Assembly (NCBI RefSeq): GCF_004634245.1
Contig: NZ_SJTF01000014.1
Span: forward strand, 98,520-162,519
Length of the DNA stretch: 64,000 nt
Direction of reading: 5' to 3'
Source: Flavobacterium foetidum
GTDB taxonomy: Bacteria; Bacteroidota; Bacteroidia; Flavobacteriales; Flavobacteriaceae
The position numbers and the translations under genes are program-made. Positions 8,130 through 15,605 of this stretch are shown in pieces. Position 1 is the first letter of the stretch; each line of letters starts with the position of its first letter. The notes beneath the pieces were generated by a model. That model was not told where the DNA came from. It was given only the letters and a program-made list of their open reading frames with translations, and did not search any database.

Positions 8130-8906
8130 CTTAATTATAACTTTTTTATAACCGCTTGGAACGCTATACGGAAAAGAAAGTTCTTCATTAAATGAAATGT
8201 TATTGTAGTTTAAGTTAATATTTGTTTTGCCCTTTGGCTGTACCGCATTGATTTCGATTGTTGTTGGAATAATTCCCTGATCAAAAACTTTGTTGTCTGA
8301 GTAGGCAATTTGCAAGTTTCTGTTTTCTGAAGGTTGTGAAATTTCTTCTTTCTGAATCAGATATTTTTCGGCATCCAGATAAAATGATTTTTTAATGTTA
8401 TTGTCTCTTTGATCTTCTAAACGGAAAAGATTTTCGACAATCGTCTGCGTATATTTACCTTTTCGCAAATCATCAAAAGCCTCGCCTACCAATAGATTTT
8501 GAACTTTATTGTAGTCCAAATCGGTTCCAAGCCATTTACTTAAACTAGAAAAATCACCTTCATAATAGGTACTGTTTATTTTTTCGTAATAACTCACTGC
8601 CGAAGGTGTAATGAGTGCTTTTGCCATTGTAATTCCTAAAAAACGAACACTAATCAATATCTGTTTGTCTCTTTCAATACGAATTTCTGCCGTTACGTTC
8701 TGACTTTGTTTTTCATCAACGTACTTGGCGCTGGCTTTTATATATAATGTAGAAAAATCTAATTTGTTCTCGTAATGTTTTTCTACCACCTTCTTGTCTT
8801 CCTTAATTGCAACCGTTTCGGTTGGGCTGGTCTGTACTGCAGTCATTTTCGATTTACAAGAAATTAATGAAATCGATAAGATTGCTATTGCTATATATTT
8901 TTTCAT
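8127..8906 (-). CDS. DUF4292 family lipoprotein
   Basis: A 259-residue protein with a lipoprotein signal peptide; the lipobox is LISC with Cys at residue 17 (MKKYIAIAILSISLISCKS). The body matches the Bacteroidetes DUF4292 pattern: KLDFSTLYIKASAKY, RIERDKQILISVRFLGITMAKALITPSAVSYYEKINSTYYEGDF, and a late beta-rich segment. The fold resembles LolA/LolB-like lipoprotein carriers in general character, but that is a guess. It lies 14 bases from the TPR gene upstream and 24 from the EnvC-like gene downstream, in an order often kept in Flavobacteriaceae. Confidence 0.82.
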   Translation of the reverse strand: MKKYIAIAILSISLISCKSKMTAVQTSPTETVAIKEDKKVVEKHYENKLDFSTLYIKASAKYVDEKQSQNVTAEIRIERDKQILISVRFLGITMAKALITPSAVSYYEKINSTYYEGDFSSLSKWLGTDLDYNKVQNLLVGEAFDDLRKGKYTQTIVENLFRLEDQRDNNIKKSFYLDAEKYLIQKEEISQPSENRNLQIAYSDNKVFDQGIIPTTIEINAVQPKGKTNINLNYNNISFNEELSFPYSVPSGYKKVIIK

Positions 8907-8920
8907 TTGAATGTCTCCTT

Positions 8921-10270
8921 TTACTTTTTTTTCTTTAATAATTCATTTGCCTTCAAAAAGTATTCCTCTTTTTTCTTGGCATCTCCTAATCCATTATAAG
9001 CTTCTCCTAACTGAATATTAAAATTTGCTTCAAGAGTGGCGTCATCAACCACGTAATCAAGCCCCATTTCTAAAACCGTTTTGGCGTTTTTAAATTGTTT
9101 AATTTGATTGTTTCCCAGTCCTGCATAGTAATAAAATTGAGGCTGGCTTGGGTAAACTTCTATCAGCATCATGGCTCTTTTTGCCATTGGCTCAAATTGT
9201 TTGGTCTGTGTGTAAGCTTCGAGTAACAACAGATTGGTTTCTCGATCGGTATCAGAATTCGAATTTAAATCTTTTTCATAATACTTAACAGCGTTTTCAA
9301 ATTGTCCTTTGTTGTGATAAAATTTTCCTATTTCTTTTGCAACATCAACATTTGGATCATTGTCAAAATAGGCAATTGCTTTTTCTAATTCTGTGGCGTA
9401 CTGCGGGTTTTTGTTTACATAAATCAAAAACTCATTAAGCGTACGGTGTTTTATCTTTGAATCAATTTTGGAACTTGCCAAAATCACATTCATAGATTTT
9501 ATGGCTTTATCGGCCTGATTGGCATCTAGATAGGTTTTGAATAAACTTACCTGTCCCCATTCTGAATTCGGAATTTCTTTTGCTAATTGTTTGGCAACCT
9601 CAAGCGCCTTGTCTCCTTCGTTGTTTTTAGAATACAGAAAAATAAGATTGACGTAATTTGATTCTTCTTTAGGATCTTTTTTGATTTGTGCAATCAGGTT
9701 GTCAATTTCAGCGTTCTGATATTTTCCTTGTGACAAGATTTGCTGCTTATAAATTTCACGATCTGAAGATTTTCCGTATTTATCATTCATTTCGTTAATT
9801 GTTGCAAGTGCCTTATCGTATTGGTTGGTAATCATGTAAAGCGAAATCAAATCGTCTTTATACTCTTCATCAAAAACAATTATTTTCTGAATAGTCTCGA
9901 TTGCCAATGGATAATTTTTGGTTTCGTAACTTACATCATATATGCCAAGCCAAAACCATTTGTTTTTAGGATCAAGCTGTGTTGCTTTCTCAAAAGCATT
10001 TTGTGCATTTTGAAATTCTTTAAGTGCGAGATAATTTTTTCCCAGCTCAAAGTAAGCGACTGCATCATTGGGTTTTAGCTTGATGCATTTCTCCAATGAT
10101 ACAATTGCTTTGTCATAATTTTCAATTCCTTTTTGTTTTAGTGATTCATAAAATGAGTCCTGATATTCATCAGTTGCCATAGCAATATCTTCGGGTTCTG
10201 TTTGTGCATAAACCGAAAACGAACTGCTCAAAACAGCTAAAAATAAAAGAGCTAAAACTTTGTTTTTCAT
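8921..10270 (-). CDS. Exported tetratricopeptide repeat protein
   Basis: About 449 residues with an N-terminal signal peptide (MKNKVLALLFLAVLSSSFSVYAQ) and TPR repeats over nearly the whole length. Clear units include NYDKAIVSLEKCIKLKPNDAVAYFELGKNYLALKEFQNAQNAFEKATQLDPKN and the C-terminal QFKNAKTVLEMGLDYV block. It should be a periplasmic scaffold. The ATG at 10268-10270 is preferred because the upstream in-frame start is a GTG without the hydrophobic core at the right place. It precedes the DUF4292 gene by 14 bases, so the two are probably cotranscribed. Confidence 0.85.
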   Translation of the reverse strand: MKNKVLALLFLAVLSSSFSVYAQTEPEDIAMATDEYQDSFYESLKQKGIENYDKAIVSLEKCIKLKPNDAVAYFELGKNYLALKEFQNAQNAFEKATQLDPKNKWFWLGIYDVSYETKNYPLAIETIQKIIVFDEEYKDDLISLYMITNQYDKALATINEMNDKYGKSSDREIYKQQILSQGKYQNAEIDNLIAQIKKDPKEESNYVNLIFLYSKNNEGDKALEVAKQLAKEIPNSEWGQVSLFKTYLDANQADKAIKSMNVILASSKIDSKIKHRTLNEFLIYVNKNPQYATELEKAIAYFDNDPNVDVAKEIGKFYHNKGQFENAVKYYEKDLNSNSDTDRETNLLLLEAYTQTKQFEPMAKRAMMLIEVYPSQPQFYYYAGLGNNQIKQFKNAKTVLEMGLDYVVDDATLEANFNIQLGEAYNGLGDAKKKEEYFLKANELLKKKK

Positions 10271-10319
10271 TATTTTATAAATCACATTTTATACAAACGG
10301 AACCTACTTAAAATTTATT

Positions 10320-11336
10320 TTATTCTAAAACTGAATAATCTCCAATGCTCACACTGGTAAATTTGCCATCATAACTTACATGATTTCCGATCATTGCGTT
10401 ATCTAAGTTAGCATTTTTAATTTGAGTATGAGTCTGAATTAAGCTATTTTTAATAGTACTATCAGTAATGTGACATCCTTTTCCAACAGAAACGTTTGGT
10501 CCAACGGTTGTATTTTTTAAGACTACATTTTCGCCAATGTAACATGGAGGAATAATTGTTGCATTTTCTAATGTCACACCATAGTCTACCAAATGCTCTC
10601 CGTCGTTATGAAGGAAACCTAACATTCTGGAATTTGTTTCTACAGTAACATCTTTGTTTCCGCAATCCATCCACTCGTCAACACTCCCGGTTTTGAAAAC
10701 TTTTCCGTTGGCCATCATCGCTTTAATTCCGTCATTGATTTGGTATTCTCCACCATTCTGAATATTGTTATCCAAAACATTTTGAAGTTCATTTCTTAAA
10801 ACTCCAACTTCTTTAAAATAATAAATTCCGATAACAGCCAAATCACTTACAAATTCTTTTGGTTTTTCTACCAGTTCGATAATTTCATTATTCTGATTGA
10901 GTTTTACAACGCCAAATGCTTCTGGTTGCTCCACTTGTTTAACCCAGATTACAGCATCTGCATCAGGATCTAATTCAAAATCTGCTCTAATCAAAGTATC
11001 AGCATAAGCAATTACAGCTGGTCCAGACAGAGATTCTTTCGCACACATAATGGCGTGTCCAGTTCCTAAAGGCTGATCTTGGCGGTAGATCGAAGCTTTT
11101 GCTCCTAATCCTTCTGCTAAATCTTGTAGACTTTTTACAACATCATCACCAAAGAAAGCTTCATCACCTAAAATAAAGGCAACTTCTTCTATTGGTTCTT
11201 TTAATATTTTGGCAATATCTTCAACTAAGCGGTGTACGATTGATTTACCTGCGACTGGAATTAATGGTTTTGGAACTGTTAACGTATGCGGCCTAAGTCT
11301 TGATCCACGGCCGGCCATTGGCACAATTATTTTCAT
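10320..11336 (-). CDS. Sugar-1-phosphate nucleotidyltransferase with hexapeptide C-terminus
   Basis: A 338-residue enzyme with an RmlA/GlmU-like nucleotidyltransferase domain (about 1-235) opening with MKIIVPMAGRGSRLRPHTLT and VPKPLIPVAG, the NTP-binding loop and lysine motif. The catalytic-metal aspartate is in IAYADTLI. The C-terminal 90 residues are hexapeptide repeats of a left-handed beta helix (ATIIPPCYIGENVVLKNTTVGPNVSVGKG). It makes an NDP-sugar, probably for envelope polysaccharide. The sugar cannot be assigned. It lies in the flippase-dut-TPR-DUF4292-EnvC cluster. Confidence 0.87.
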   Translation of the reverse strand: MKIIVPMAGRGSRLRPHTLTVPKPLIPVAGKSIVHRLVEDIAKILKEPIEEVAFILGDEAFFGDDVVKSLQDLAEGLGAKASIYRQDQPLGTGHAIMCAKESLSGPAVIAYADTLIRADFELDPDADAVIWVKQVEQPEAFGVVKLNQNNEIIELVEKPKEFVSDLAVIGIYYFKEVGVLRNELQNVLDNNIQNGGEYQINDGIKAMMANGKVFKTGSVDEWMDCGNKDVTVETNSRMLGFLHNDGEHLVDYGVTLENATIIPPCYIGENVVLKNTTVGPNVSVGKGCHITDSTIKNSLIQTHTQIKNANLDNAMIGNHVSYDGKFTSVSIGDYSVLE

Positions 11337-11424
11337 TTTCTGTTTGATTTTATAGGAAGATTTTACTTTAAATCTTCATTGGGTTTGGTCATTTTTTTAT
11401 TGAAACGGAAAATTGCGTATGAGA

Positions 11425-11859
11425 TTATTTCACTCCAGTGCTTCCAAAACCGCCTTCTCCTCTAGAAGTTTCAGAAAGCGTTTCTACTTCAATCCATTCG
11501 GCTCTTTCGTGTTTAGCAATAATCAGCTGGGCAATTCTTTCTCCGTTTTCGATTACAAAATCATCATTAGATAAATTTACTAAAATTACTCCAATTTCTC
11601 CTCTGTAATCGGCATCGATAGTTCCTGGCGAGTTTAAGACAGTAACTCCTTTTTTAGCCGCCAGTCCGCTTCTTGGTCTTACTTGCGCTTCGTAACCAAT
11701 TGGCAATTCTATAAAAAGTCCGGTTTTTACAATCGTTCTTTCTAAAGGTCTTAACGTAATTGGTTCTAAAATATTGGCACGCAAATCCATTCCTGCAGAA
11801 GCAATCGTTTCGTAATTTGGCAAATCGTGCTGTGATTTATTGATAATTTGAATTTTCAT
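11425..11859 (-). CDS. dut: dUTP diphosphatase
   Basis: A 144-residue trimeric dUTPase, hydrolysing dUTP to dUMP and pyrophosphate. All five motifs are visible in order: motif 1 SAGMDLRA, motif 2 RPRSGLAAK, motif 3 GTIDADYRGEIGV with the catalytic aspartate, motif 4 GERIAQLII, and the C-terminal motif 5 RGEGGFGSTG. Length is standard. It is 26 bases from the flippase gene stop and likely shares its transcript. Confidence 0.96.
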   Translation of the reverse strand: MKIQIINKSQHDLPNYETIASAGMDLRANILEPITLRPLERTIVKTGLFIELPIGYEAQVRPRSGLAAKKGVTVLNSPGTIDADYRGEIGVILVNLSNDDFVIENGERIAQLIIAKHERAEWIEVETLSETSRGEGGFGSTGVK

Positions 11860-11885
11860 TTTTTAATATAGAATTTTAAACGTAG

Positions 11886-13346
11886 TTATTTTTTCTTCAG
11901 TATTCCTTTTATGGTATCTTTTTCGAAATGGTAAACTAAATACATAAAAGCTAAGAGAAGTGGAATTCCGACATAATATTTCTCTCTAAATCCGTAAAAA
12001 GAAATAATAGAAAATAAAATAGAAACTCCCAAATAAGCACCAATCTTATTCATGTCATAAGGTATCGGATAGTATTTATTTCCTAAAATATACGAAATCA
12101 GCATCATGCTTCCGTAGGCAGAGATGGTAGCGATTGCAGAACCATAATAGCTGTATTTTGGAATTAAAAGATAATTTAAAATTAAAGTCACAATAGCGCC
12201 AACAATAGAAATGTAAGCACCAATTTTTGTTTTATCGGTCAGTTTGTACCAAACCGAAAGATTGTTGTAAATGCCTAAAAAGAAATTGGCCAGAATAATA
12301 AGAGGCACCACTTTCATGGCTTCCCAATACGATTTATTATCGAGCAGCAAATATTTTAAAACATCTGCAAATACAATAACTCCCAATAAAATTAGGGAAC
12401 CAAGAATTACAAAATATTTTGTGATCACGGCATAAGTCTGCGGTGCATTTTCGTTTTTTGCATGGCTGAAAAAGAAAGGTTCGATTCCTAATCTAAAAGC
12501 CGTTGCAAAAAGCACCATAAATAATCCTAACTTATAACAGGCAGAGTAAGCTCCAACTTCAGATTTTGCAAGGTTTTCTGGAAGCAGATAACCAAGAAGA
12601 ATTTTATCAAAATGTTCATTTACCGCAAATGCCAATCCTGCAACCAAAATCGGAAGTCCGTATTTCATCATTTTTCTCCAAAGTACTGGGTCGAATTTTC
12701 GTCCAAGGGAAAGATAATTTGGAGAAAGCACCACAAAAGTCGCTAAGCTTGCCAGCAGATTTGCTATAAAAATATAGGCAATCTGAAAATTCTCAACATA
12801 TAAATTATCCCAAACAGAATTGGGATGTTCGGCCGCTAGATTTGGCAGATAAAGCAAGAAAAATATGTTAAGCAATAAATTGATCACAACATTTCCAATC
12901 TTGATAGCGGCATAAACCATAGGTCTTTGATTGGCTCTTAATTTTGAAAACGGAATTAAGACCAATGCATCCAAAACTAAAATCCAAACTGTGTAGGTAA
13001 TGTATTGTACATCTACTTCGGCCCAATTTGCCAAAGTGTTCCTGAAAATTAAAGCAGCAAACAAAAAGATAATCGAGGACCAAAAAATAGAAATCGTAGA
13101 AGTAGCAATTACATTTTTTTTATCTTCTTCTGCACTATAAAATCTAAAAAAAGCCGTTTCCATTCCGTACGAGAGTACAACATTGAAGAAAACCATCCAG
13201 GATAAAACAATCGATACTTCTCCATACTCAGCTGTCGGTAAAATTCCCGTATATAATCTAACCAGCAAGAAACTAAGCATTCGCGGTAAAACGGTTGCCA
13301 GTCCATAAATTGCGGTCTGTTTAAATAGATTTTTATATAATCCCAA
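11886..13346 (-). CDS. Polysaccharide/lipid-linked oligosaccharide flippase (MOP superfamily)
   Basis: About 486 residues with 12-14 hydrophobic helices, opening with the MOP pattern YKNLFKQTAIYGLATVLPRMLSFLLVRLYTGILPTAEYGEVSIV. Such proteins flip undecaprenyl- or lipid-linked precursors across the inner membrane. The longest frame would start at 13385, but a -7 box at 13373-13380 lies inside that extension; TTG at 13344-13346 leaves a short leader and a normal N-terminus, so it is chosen. It leads the cluster containing dut, the nucleotidyltransferase and envelope genes. Lipid substrate unknown. Confidence 0.85.
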   Translation of the reverse strand: MGLYKNLFKQTAIYGLATVLPRMLSFLLVRLYTGILPTAEYGEVSIVLSWMVFFNVVLSYGMETAFFRFYSAEEDKKNVIATSTISIFWSSIIFLFAALIFRNTLANWAEVDVQYITYTVWILVLDALVLIPFSKLRANQRPMVYAAIKIGNVVINLLLNIFFLLYLPNLAAEHPNSVWDNLYVENFQIAYIFIANLLASLATFVVLSPNYLSLGRKFDPVLWRKMMKYGLPILVAGLAFAVNEHFDKILLGYLLPENLAKSEVGAYSACYKLGLFMVLFATAFRLGIEPFFFSHAKNENAPQTYAVITKYFVILGSLILLGVIVFADVLKYLLLDNKSYWEAMKVVPLIILANFFLGIYNNLSVWYKLTDKTKIGAYISIVGAIVTLILNYLLIPKYSYYGSAIATISAYGSMMLISYILGNKYYPIPYDMNKIGAYLGVSILFSIISFYGFREKYYVGIPLLLAFMYLVYHFEKDTIKGILKKK

Positions 13347-13372
13347 AATAATTAGTAATAAAGTTCGGAAAA

Positions 13373-13380
13373 CAAAAATA
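13373..13380 (-). promoter_or_regulatory. -7 element for the flippase cluster
   Basis: Minus strand TATTTTTG matches TANNTTTG. It decides the start of the flippase gene, because transcription would begin downstream of the longest possible start at 13385. Confidence 0.5.
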
Positions 13381-13438
13381 ACCAATTCTTTTGTTTATTA
13401 ATGCTTTTGGCGGACCAATAAAAAAGTTAATTCTAATT

Positions 13439-13885
13439 TTACCTGGTTAATTTATTTTCGTCTAAAACTTTCACAAAATGAAAGCCTTTCGGGCCATATC
13501 CCTGATTATAATAAAAACGATGTGCAGCAAAATTTCCGGTAAAAGCATCTAGGACAATACTGCTGCATCCTAAATCATTTGCTTTTTGCTCTATATAATC
13601 TGTAAGCATTTTTCCGATACCTTTCGAACGGTGTTTTGGATTTACTACAAAATTGTCAATTTCAAGATATTTTCCAGTCCATAATTTAGTTGCCGACCAA
13701 CAACCGGTAATTCCAAGACAAACTTTTTCTTCAAAAACCCCGATTTGGACATAATTATGCGGTACCATTTCATTTAGAAAGGCTTCGTATTTTTCTACTG
13801 TAATATTAGGATATAAAAAACGTATGGTATTTATCTGTTCTAGCATTTCTGCTATGGTCGTCAGCTCTTTTACTTGAAGTTTCAT
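13439..13885 (-). CDS. GNAT family N-acetyltransferase
   Basis: About 148 residues with a GNAT core. The acetyl-CoA pyrophosphate loop is seen in PKHRSKGIGKMLTDYIEQKA (R/Q-x-x-G-x-G/A type), preceded by LEIDNFVVNP (beta 4) and followed by CSSIVLDAFTGNFAAHRFYYNQGY (beta 5-alpha 4), which is a common small-molecule acetyltransferase ending. Start chosen at ATG 13883-13885 because a -7 box (13904-13911) overlaps the upstream ATG. Substrate unknown. Confidence 0.88.
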   Translation of the reverse strand: MKLQVKELTTIAEMLEQINTIRFLYPNITVEKYEAFLNEMVPHNYVQIGVFEEKVCLGITGCWSATKLWTGKYLEIDNFVVNPKHRSKGIGKMLTDYIEQKANDLGCSSIVLDAFTGNFAAHRFYYNQGYGPKGFHFVKVLDENKLTR

Positions 13886-13903
13886 GTAATTAAAAATTAA
13901 ACT

Positions 13904-13911
13904 CAAAAATA
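13904..13911 (-). promoter_or_regulatory. -7 element for the GNAT gene
   Basis: Minus strand TATTTTTG matches TANNTTTG, 18 bases before the ATG at 13885, and overlaps the alternative upstream ATG at 13906. Confidence 0.5.
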
Positions 13912-14301
13912 CTTAAAAAAGCAGACTCGTAATATGTCAATCAAATAACAAAAACCTTATTTTATTATTTTTTTGACTTTTAGGGGCAATGTAAATGTTT
14001 TGATAAATCGCTGATGTTCTACCGATATTTCTATATATAATTACATTTTGAAAAAATCATTGCAAAAAAATCAACACAAATTCGACTAAAAAAATAGAAC
14101 ACCGCACAATATATTTAAGGATTTACCGTTTTAACTAATTATATTATAATTGAAATTAAAGTAGATTTAGGCTAAAAACTCAAATGTAATTTCAACAAAA
14201 TGAACACACTAGCGCAAAAATATCCTCATTTTTACATAAAACATGTGAATAATATAAATCTAACATGGAAATTATGTAAGATTTTTTTCTTAAACCTTTC
14301 T
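13912..14301. other. AT-rich intergenic stretch, no gene seen
   Basis: About 390 bases of AT-rich DNA between the GNAT promoter and the candidate RNA gene. No convincing reading frame, repeat or strong hairpin was found. Confidence 0.6.
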
Positions 14302-14309
14302 TAAATTTG
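14302..14309 (+). promoter_or_regulatory. -7 element for the candidate tandem RNA
   Basis: TAAATTTG matches TANNTTTG. Its end is 6 bases before the first conserved base (A of AGGGATTG at 14316), the expected distance to a transcription start. Confidence 0.5.
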
Positions 14310-14514
14310 TAACATAGGGATTGAGGATAGCTAAAATGTAACCCTTTAAAAAAACTAAGCATTGGGACTAATAAAGCTAGTTTGTTCCCATAAAAGACAA
14401 AGCAAAGGGATTGATTCTGCTGTAATGTAACCCTCAAAAAAACAGAGCCGTGGGACTAATAAAGCTAGTTTGTTCCCAAGAAAGACAAAGCACACAGAGT
14501 TATCTGTCAATTTT

Positions 14515-14570
14515 TATAAAATGGTAGTGATTCTCAATTTTTGAACAAAATCGAGAATCACCATTTTATA
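14515..14570. repeat. Long inverted repeat downstream of the tandem RNA motif
   Basis: Arms 14515-14535 and 14553-14570 pair over 18 bases with a 3-base bulge (TATAAAATGG and TGATTCTC with their complements). It would form the 3' hairpin of the candidate RNA. It has no T-run of its own. Confidence 0.7.
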
Positions 14571-14606
14571 AAGAAATTAAAAAAAGCATCAAACTTTTCA
14601 ATAAAA

Positions 14607-14634
14607 GAAAAAGCCAGCAATCGCTGGCTTTTTC
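14607..14634. terminator. Strong bidirectional terminator for the ATP synthase operon
   Basis: Perfect 12-bp stem GAAAAAGCCAGC / GCTGGCTTTTTC with a 4-base loop, followed by T-runs in both directions. On the minus strand it lies 21 bases after atpG; on the plus strand it can end the candidate RNA. Confidence 0.88.
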
Positions 14635-14654
14635 TTTTTTATATTGTGGAGATA

Positions 14655-15515
14655 TTATCCGTTTAAAGCTTCTGCTCCACCCACAATTTCCAAAATTTCA
14701 CTTGTAATCGCAGCCTGACGTGCTTTGTTATAAGTTAATTTCAATTGGTTTCTTAAAGCTGTAGCATTATCTGTTGCTTTGTGCATTGCCGTCATACGTG
14801 CTCCATGCTCAGAAGCGAATGAATCACGAATTCCTTTATACAATTGCGTCTTTAATGATTTTGGAATCAAAGTCAATACAATTTCTTCTTTTGATGGCTC
14901 ATAAATATAATCAGCGCCAGAAACTGCTTTGTCAGAATTAATTGGTGCCAAAGGCAAAAACTGCTCAGTCTGAACAATTTGAGTTGCAGCATTTTTAAAC
15001 TGATTGTAAATCAATTCAATTCTGTCGTATTCTCCAGATAAGAATCTTTCAGTTAGATTATCAGCGATGCCAGCAACGTTCTCAAAAGTTAAATGGTCAA
15101 AAATTGCATTATGATGACCGTGAACTTTATGCGTTTTGCTTAATGCATCATTTCCTTTTTTACCTATAGCAAAAACATCAACCTGCTTTCCGGCATAAAA
15201 AGCGGTGCGATTTTTAATTTCTTTAATAACATTGGAATTAAAAGCACCACACAAACCTCTGTTAGAAGTAATTGCAACAAGCAATACTTTTTTAACCTCA
15301 CGTTGTGTCGTGTATGCACCACCAACTTCACCTTCAAGCGAAGCAGAAAGATTTTGCAATAATTCTGTTAATTTTTCGGCATAAGGACGCATTGCTGTGA
15401 TTGCATCTTGTGCTTTCTTCAGCTTTGCAGCAGAAACCATTTTCATAGCCGATGTAATCTGCATCGTCGATGAAACGGAAGTAATTCTATTACGGATTTC
15501 TTTTAAATTTGCCAT
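14655..15515 (-). CDS. atpG: ATP synthase F1 subunit gamma
   Basis: A 286-residue rotor-shaft subunit. The N-terminal helix begins ANLKEIRNRITSVSSTMQITSAMKMVSAAKLKKAQ and the C-terminal helix ends MHKATDNATALRNQLKLTYNKARQAAITSEILEIVGGAEAL, both strongly conserved family ends. The Rossmann-like middle has AITSNRGLCGAFN. Last gene of the operon. A 90-base spacer with a stem-loop separates it from atpA, unlike the tight spacing of atpF-atpH. No atpD or atpC follows; a terminator does. Confidence 0.97.
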   Translation of the reverse strand: MANLKEIRNRITSVSSTMQITSAMKMVSAAKLKKAQDAITAMRPYAEKLTELLQNLSASLEGEVGGAYTTQREVKKVLLVAITSNRGLCGAFNSNVIKEIKNRTAFYAGKQVDVFAIGKKGNDALSKTHKVHGHHNAIFDHLTFENVAGIADNLTERFLSGEYDRIELIYNQFKNAATQIVQTEQFLPLAPINSDKAVSGADYIYEPSKEEIVLTLIPKSLKTQLYKGIRDSFASEHGARMTAMHKATDNATALRNQLKLTYNKARQAAITSEILEIVGGAEALNG

Positions 15516-15544
15516 CTATTAATTAGAAAATGTGACAATTTGAA

Positions 15545-15591
15545 AATTAGATAATTAGAAAAATGTTAAAGCATTTTCTAATTATCTAATT
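15545..15591. repeat. Inverted repeat between atpA and atpG
   Basis: Arms of about 20 bases (15545-15564 and 15572-15591, built on AATTAGATAATTAG) form a stem with one bulged A and a short loop. It is not followed by a T-run, so an mRNA-stability or processing role fits better than termination. Confidence 0.65.
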
Positions 15592-15605
15592 AACGAATTA
15601 TCTAA

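Larger units (their letters stand above)
14314..14640 (+). ncRNA. Candidate structured RNA with two tandem motif copies
   Basis: Two copies of an 88-90-base unit lie head to tail. Each has stem 1 (AGGGATTGA ... AATGTAACCCT; 14316-14345 and 14406-14434) and stem 2 (TGGGACTAATAAAGCTAG followed by TTTGTTCCCA; 14363-14390 and 14451-14478), then AAAGACAAAGCA. Stem 2 is identical in both copies while the loop of stem 1 differs. A -7 box sits just upstream and a T-rich terminator (14607-14634) downstream, giving a transcript of about 325 bases on the plus strand. No credible protein frame runs through it. It could belong to a known Flavobacteria RNA class such as Flavo-1, but I cannot confirm that from memory. 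Confidence 0.55.

Noticed and set aside
12566..12769. 67-residue plus-strand frame inside the flippase gene
   Set aside because: It lies entirely in the opposite frame of a well-supported membrane protein gene and shows no domain; likewise other short frames inside sprE, atpA, tex, rnr and GH3 are shadows.
14192..14437. 81-residue minus-strand reading frame across the tandem RNA region
   Set aside because: It runs through conserved hairpins and low-complexity DNA, has no domain, and its translation changes between repeat copies. A structured RNA explains the conservation better.
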